From positions 1-42,583 of the forward strand of contig JAIFNG010000114.1 of assembly GCA_020047815.1 (NCBI GenBank): a stretch of DNA of 42,583 nucleotides, in the 5' to 3' direction. Shown in pieces: positions 39,743 through 42,583 of the stretch; the first letter of the stretch is position 1; the number at the start of each line of letters is the position of its first letter. The position numbers were made by a program, and so were the translations under genes. This DNA comes from Anaerolinea sp. GTDB taxonomy: Bacteria > Chloroflexota > Anaerolineae > Anaerolineales > Villigracilaceae. Below the pieces are notes generated by a model, which made no database searches, was not told where the DNA came from, and saw only the letters and a list, made by a program, of their open reading frames with translations.

Positions 39743-40722
39743 TTCCCGCGCTTCTTCACCAGCAAGCCGCCAAACAGGCGTTCAGATATGGAGGGCACAC
39801 CAGGCGCTTCAATTTCCGCAGGCTTTGTCCAATCGGCAGACATGCGCTCGTTCAACCATTGACTGCGCCCTTTTAGCGCATATCCCAAGCGCTTTGCAAC
39901 CCCATCATTGTTTTCCGCTTCAATATCATCACGCAAGCCGTGCAAGGCAGCAAGGGTCACATCCAACGCATGGACAACATTCACTCGATTCTGCAGAGCA
40001 GATAACCGCAGCGAATCGATCTCATCCTGGTCTGCCAATCCTGCCGTCGCTGTCGCGTATACACGGCCTGCCACTTTACGCGCATCCAACCAGCCCGGTT
40101 GGCCGATCGTCGCATTTAATAAAGCGGCGGACAGAAGTTGCGGTAAAAGATGGGTGGTCGTCATCAAGCCATCTGATTCAACAGGGTCTGCAAGCAGCGC
40201 CTCTGCACCCAACAGACGAACAAAATCCATCGCAAAGGTCACCGCTTGTTCAGGAGTTCCCAGGGGGGCATCCACCAGAAAAGATCCCTTCAAAAACAGG
40301 TCCGGCTGGGGCGTGAGTGGAGCAGGATGAAAATCATACAAGTATTCGGGGTTGATGGCAGGGACAAGTCCCACATAATAACATCCCTCCGGCAGAATTT
40401 CCCTGGCCCACTTTTGTAAATCCGCCTTGATCGGCGCGGTATCCAGCACCACTGTGCCTTCCTTCAAATCGGGCGCAATGAACTCCAATGTCTCCCGCAC
40501 CTGGCTAACAGGGATGCTCAATACCACCAGTTTTGCATCCTGCACCGCCCTGGGCAGATTATGTTCCATTTTATCTGCCACACCTTTTTTTAGCGCCTCG
40601 CGCTCCACATCCACATTTTTATCGTGACCTATGCGCAAAATCGCGTCCTTATGAGCCGCAAGCGCCAGCCCCATGGAAGCCCCAATTTGTCCAAGACCGA
40701 TGATCGTAATTTGTACAGGCAT
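39739..40722 (-). CDS. prephenate dehydrogenase-like protein lacking the HPMAG motif
   Basis: A 327-residue protein with the TyrA layout: a Rossmann start ITIIGLGQIGASMGLAL, VVLSIPVSQVRETLEFIAP, VVLDTAPIKADLQKW, then a helical dimer domain (DGLMTTTHLLPQLLSAALL, SLRLSALQNRVNVVHALDVTLAAL). In TyrA the segment after the Rossmann core carries HPM.G with the catalytic His; here the matching stretch is YYVGLVPAINPEYL (about 116-129) with no His. So tyrosine synthesis by this protein is doubtful and it may act on another substrate. A TATAAT box lies 30 bases before the ATG. It starts a coupled run with GIY-YIG, hydrolase and EamA genes. Confidence 0.8.
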   Translation of the reverse strand: MPVQITIIGLGQIGASMGLALAAHKDAILRIGHDKNVDVEREALKKGVADKMEHNLPRAVQDAKLVVLSIPVSQVRETLEFIAPDLKEGTVVLDTAPIKADLQKWAREILPEGCYYVGLVPAINPEYLYDFHPAPLTPQPDLFLKGSFLVDAPLGTPEQAVTFAMDFVRLLGAEALLADPVESDGLMTTTHLLPQLLSAALLNATIGQPGWLDARKVAGRVYATATAGLADQDEIDSLRLSALQNRVNVVHALDVTLAALHGLRDDIEAENNDGVAKRLGYALKGRSQWLNERMSADWTKPAEIEAPGVPSISERLFGGLLVKKRGK

Positions 40723-40751
40723 GTTACCCTCGCAAGAGTTAGATGACGCGG

Positions 40752-40757
40752 ATTATA
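40752..40757 (-). promoter_or_regulatory. -10 box of the tyrA-like operon
   Basis: TATAAT on the minus strand, preceded by GGCAG and followed after 29 bases by the ATG at 40722, with a GAGGG ribosome binding site in between. The -35 is poor. Confidence 0.55.
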
Positions 40758-40782
40758 CTGCCATAACATCCCGTTAAACGCC

Positions 40783-40811
40783 GAGAACCACGGACGCCGA
40801 CCGTGGTTCTC
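40783..40811. repeat. 11-bp perfect hairpin upstream of the tyrA-like gene
   Basis: GAGAACCACGG (40783-40793), loop ACGCCGA, CCGTGGTTCTC (40801-40811), then TTTG on the plus strand. No plus-strand gene ends nearby, so a terminator role is not evident. The flank TTAAACGCCGAGA resembles that of the inverted repeat at 14280-14318. Confidence 0.55.
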
Positions 40812-40880
40812 TTTGAAAGGAGGAGAAGAGAAATCACCTTACAGTGCTAAATTTATCATGTTCATCCAAATACTACTTGA

Positions 40881-40907
40881 CGATATCCCTACGATATCCC
40901 TACGATT
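40881..40907. repeat. 11-bp direct repeat, about 2.4 copies
   Basis: CGATATCCCTA occurs twice in tandem (40881-40891, 40892-40902), followed by CGATT. Just after it lies GTTAGACAACTAAC (40908-40921), a 5-bp inverted repeat. Such iterons could be binding sites. This is part of the 539-base gap (40723-41261) between the tyrA-like gene and the transposase, which holds only these repeats, a possible small frame at 40959-41051 and the presumed edge of the insertion sequence. Confidence 0.5.
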
Positions 40908-40958
40908 GTTAGACAACTAACAAGATTGCAAACAATTTGTTATCTGGAGGCCGAAATA

Positions 40959-41051
40959 ATGACGTTTATGCAGGCCGGTGGGTTTACCAAAACACAATCC
41001 CACAGTAGATCTGACACCAAGGGATATATTTTCCAAAGCCTGTACTTTTGA
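40959..41051 (+). CDS. possible 30-residue peptide with a strong ribosome binding site
   Basis: ATG 40959 is preceded at 8 bases by GGAGG (40946-40950), the best ribosome binding site in this gap, and the frame runs 30 codons to TGA 41049-41051. The peptide is polar with several Ser, Lys and Arg and shows no known motif. It may be a real small protein, the 5' stub of a gene cut by the insertion event, or chance. Confidence 0.25.
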   Translation: MTFMQAGGFTKTQSHSRSDTKGYIFQSLYF

Positions 41052-41199
41052 AAAACCACCCGCGCTTGAGAATTTCCCTGTTGATCAATCCGTTTTTGGT
41101 GACGCAGGTATTTATCAGCGTGGACCACATAGCCCGAAACTGAAATTGACTGAGTATTCTAAAAAGATAACCATATAAATTACTTGAGTTTAGAGTGGC

Positions 41200-42583
41200 A
41201 AAGTAGCACACAAAAGATGTGTGATGGGACCGAACGTTAAAAACTGAAAAGCAAATACCAATTACGGACTGGCAGAAGGCAAAATCTGGGCTTTTTTGGA
41301 CTTGAATACCACCGAATAACGACCACGTGGTGGCGGGCAATAATTCTTTTGCCTGCCTGTGCCTTTTCCAGCAGGTCTGGGCTTAGCAGCTGGTGTACCC
41401 AACTCCAACAAAAAAGCCAGAGCAGAGCGTTGCACTTGATAAGGCGTAAGCTTGACCCGTTGTTGTCTGTTGAGTGGATACCATGCAGGTCGGTTTTGCT
41501 TGACATCGTCACGCATCAACAGCAATTGACAATACGCCAACGCACAGAGCCACATCCATTGTTGCGCGCTGACCAGGTTGGGAGAACGGTTGCTATTGAG
41601 ACCCATATGCTGTTTCAAAAAGCGGAACATGTGCTCGATGGCAAAACGCCATAAATACATGCGGCCGAGATCGGGCAAGGATACATCATTCGGTCCTGTC
41701 CAGAATAACCACATCGGACGTTTGTAACGTGGGGTGCCATCTTCCTCGACTTGCACTAGCGAGCCAATCAAATCAGCCAGCTTCTTGAAGTGTATATCCT
41801 TCCACAAGGATACTCGGACAGTCTGCTTGCCCAGTTCAAATATTTCGCTGCGGTCCGCAGCGCGATGGATCTTTTTCAAATGAAAGGGCTTGCCATGTTT
41901 TGACGGTCTGCCCTTCTTGCCTGGTGGTTTCGGTTTAGGATTTTCAAACAAAACCCGATTGCTGGCAACACGCACCAAGGTAAAAGTATTCTGAAACCAT
42001 CGAAAAATACCCAAAAACAGCTGGTCAGCATAGCGACTATCTGCAACCAACACCTTTTTCTGCGGGTCGCGGATGTCCAATTCCTTCACTTGAATTGCAG
42101 CCACTTGGGTATCGGTCATTTCAGTGCCAATCCGCTCCACATCCACAGGTGCTGCCCAGGATGTACCAAAGTTCATTAAACGCACCAACCATGAATACTT
42201 GTGACCATAGCGAACCGGGTCTTTTTGATCCGATTTCAAAACACTGCGGTCAGGCAATGTTTCCGCTTGCTCATGTTCGTTGGCTGTCGCGTCAGCCGCA
42301 TAGACTTTGTAGCCTGCAATGGTTTCACTGTCGCTTGGAACACAATGCGGCAACATGGACAGCAGATCATCCATGTTCATCTCGCCATTTTCCAAACCAT
42401 CGTACACACTGGAAAACTTCCGCACAAAGGGTGTTTCTTCGCTCAACGCTACTGGTGAACTGACATGACCCGCAACCGTCAAGGCATCCACCAAATTGAA
42501 CATGGCGTCAGCCCGTTTGATAAAGTTTTGGTACAATGCTTTTCGGAACTCGCTGATAGTTTTCTTCACAAAAAACTTTTACC
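41200..42583 (-). mobile_element. insertion sequence, ends not determined
   Basis: The intact transposase shows that an insertion sequence occupies the right edge. The terminal inverted repeats cannot be identified because the other end lies beyond 42583; the left end is somewhere in 41052-41261, so the left coordinate given is only a guess. Confidence 0.5.
41262..42569 (-). CDS. IS4-superfamily DDE transposase
   Basis: A 435-residue transposase. The RNase H-like core carries the first Asp at Asp93 (VYAADATANEHE), the second at Asp177 (VLVADSRYAD) and Glu312 in the Y-2-R-3-E-6-K signature (YLWRFAIEHMFRFLK, 305-319), which defines the IS4 superfamily. A basic, lysine-rich insertion lies near 210-236. 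The start is GTG 42567-42569; an in-frame TAA (42579-42581) closes the frame immediately upstream, so the gene is complete. No frameshift or stop interrupts it, so it may be active. It faces into the window from the right edge. Confidence 0.9.
   Translation of the reverse strand: MKKTISEFRKALYQNFIKRADAMFNLVDALTVAGHVSSPVALSEETPFVRKFSSVYDGLENGEMNMDDLLSMLPHCVPSDSETIAGYKVYAADATANEHEQAETLPDRSVLKSDQKDPVRYGHKYSWLVRLMNFGTSWAAPVDVERIGTEMTDTQVAAIQVKELDIRDPQKKVLVADSRYADQLFLGIFRWFQNTFTLVRVASNRVLFENPKPKPPGKKGRPSKHGKPFHLKKIHRAADRSEIFELGKQTVRVSLWKDIHFKKLADLIGSLVQVEEDGTPRYKRPMWLFWTGPNDVSLPDLGRMYLWRFAIEHMFRFLKQHMGLNSNRSPNLVSAQQWMWLCALAYCQLLLMRDDVKQNRPAWYPLNRQQRVKLTPYQVQRSALAFLLELGTPAAKPRPAGKGTGRQKNYCPPPRGRYSVVFKSKKAQILPSASP

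Noticed and set aside
40783..40811. Intrinsic terminator
   Set aside because: Strong stem but only TTTG after it and no gene ending upstream on the plus strand; on the minus strand no T-run at all.
40881..40907. CRISPR-like repeat
   Set aside because: Tandem 11-bp units without spacers; no array anywhere in the window.
40978..41178. 66-codon plus-strand frame left of the transposase
   Set aside because: No ribosome binding site, no motif, and it overlaps the better-supported but still doubtful 30-codon frame at 40959.
1..42583. tRNA or rRNA genes
   Set aside because: No cloverleaf with a GGTTCGAATCC-type arm and no rRNA-like segment was seen; a covariance-model scan would be needed to be sure.

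Overview
The window looks like chromosomal DNA of a Chloroflexota bacterium, probably of the Anaerolineae. That is an inference from gene content: a LysW-carrier amino-acid cluster, a DUF1800/DUF1501 pair, an Nbr1-FW/CAP lipoprotein, a large methylase-like protein of a type I associate with this group, and moderately high GC. No rRNA, tRNA or CRISPR array was seen. Most of the sequence is ordinary housekeeping and biosynthetic DNA; mobile traces sit at the two ends (a decayed Vsr-type endonuclease fragment at 44-229 and an intact IS4-superfamily transposase at 41262-42569).

Layout. (1) 0.9-3.8 kb, plus strand: ssb, a DUF3467 protein, a translin-family protein, a two-helix membrane protein and an Rcl-like nucleoside-phosphate hydrolase, closed by a strong intrinsic terminator. 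(2) 3.8-6.4 kb, minus strand: a pseudo-receiver/GAF protein and a pseudo-receiver/PAS histidine kinase. (3) 6.5-10.8 kb, plus strand: a DPM1/GtrB-like glycosyltransferase, a protein resembling a DNA methylase without its catalytic motif, and a secreted FW-CAP lipoprotein. (4) 10.8-16.0 kb, minus strand: an ECF sigma factor, its zinc-finger anti-sigma factor, two related membrane proteins, and the DUF1800 and DUF1501 proteins. (5) 16.2-24.4 kb, plus strand: argG, argH, lysW, lysX, argC, lysZ, lysJ, lysK. (6) 24.5-29.9 kb, minus strand: lysC-asd and metY-metA. (7) 29.9-32.9 kb, minus strand: ribokinase and two nucleoside hydrolases. (8) 32.9-40.7 kb, minus strand: recF, def, a CNB/bPH2 membrane protein, a 3-hydroxyisobutyrate-dehydrogenase-like enzyme, and a tyrA-like/GIY-YIG/epoxide-hydrolase-like/EamA run. 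(9) 40.7-42.6 kb: repeats and the insertion sequence.

The most interesting content is regulatory. Three neighbouring amino-acid operons each carry a different cis-acting transcription attenuator. The LysW/arginine cluster has a 25-codon leader peptide with six Arg codons followed by an intrinsic terminator. lysC-asd has a 28-codon leader with a Met/Thr-rich stretch, a terminator, and a 7-bp antiterminator pairing visible by eye. metY-metA has a SAM-I (S-box) riboswitch with its terminator. Both leader peptides start only about 10 nt after the -10 box, so they would be read from nearly leaderless RNAs; several ordinary genes here have a -10 box 6-9 nt before the start codon.

Pathway logic. 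Glutamate is attached to the LysW C-terminus by LysX, phosphorylated by LysZ, reduced by ArgC/LysY, transaminated by LysJ and released as ornithine by LysK; ArgG and ArgH complete arginine (argF is not in the window). LysC and Asd feed the aspartate family. A MetA with Glu111 (acetyl-CoA type) and MetY make homocysteine by direct sulfhydrylation. The nucleoside hydrolases release ribose, which ribokinase phosphorylates.
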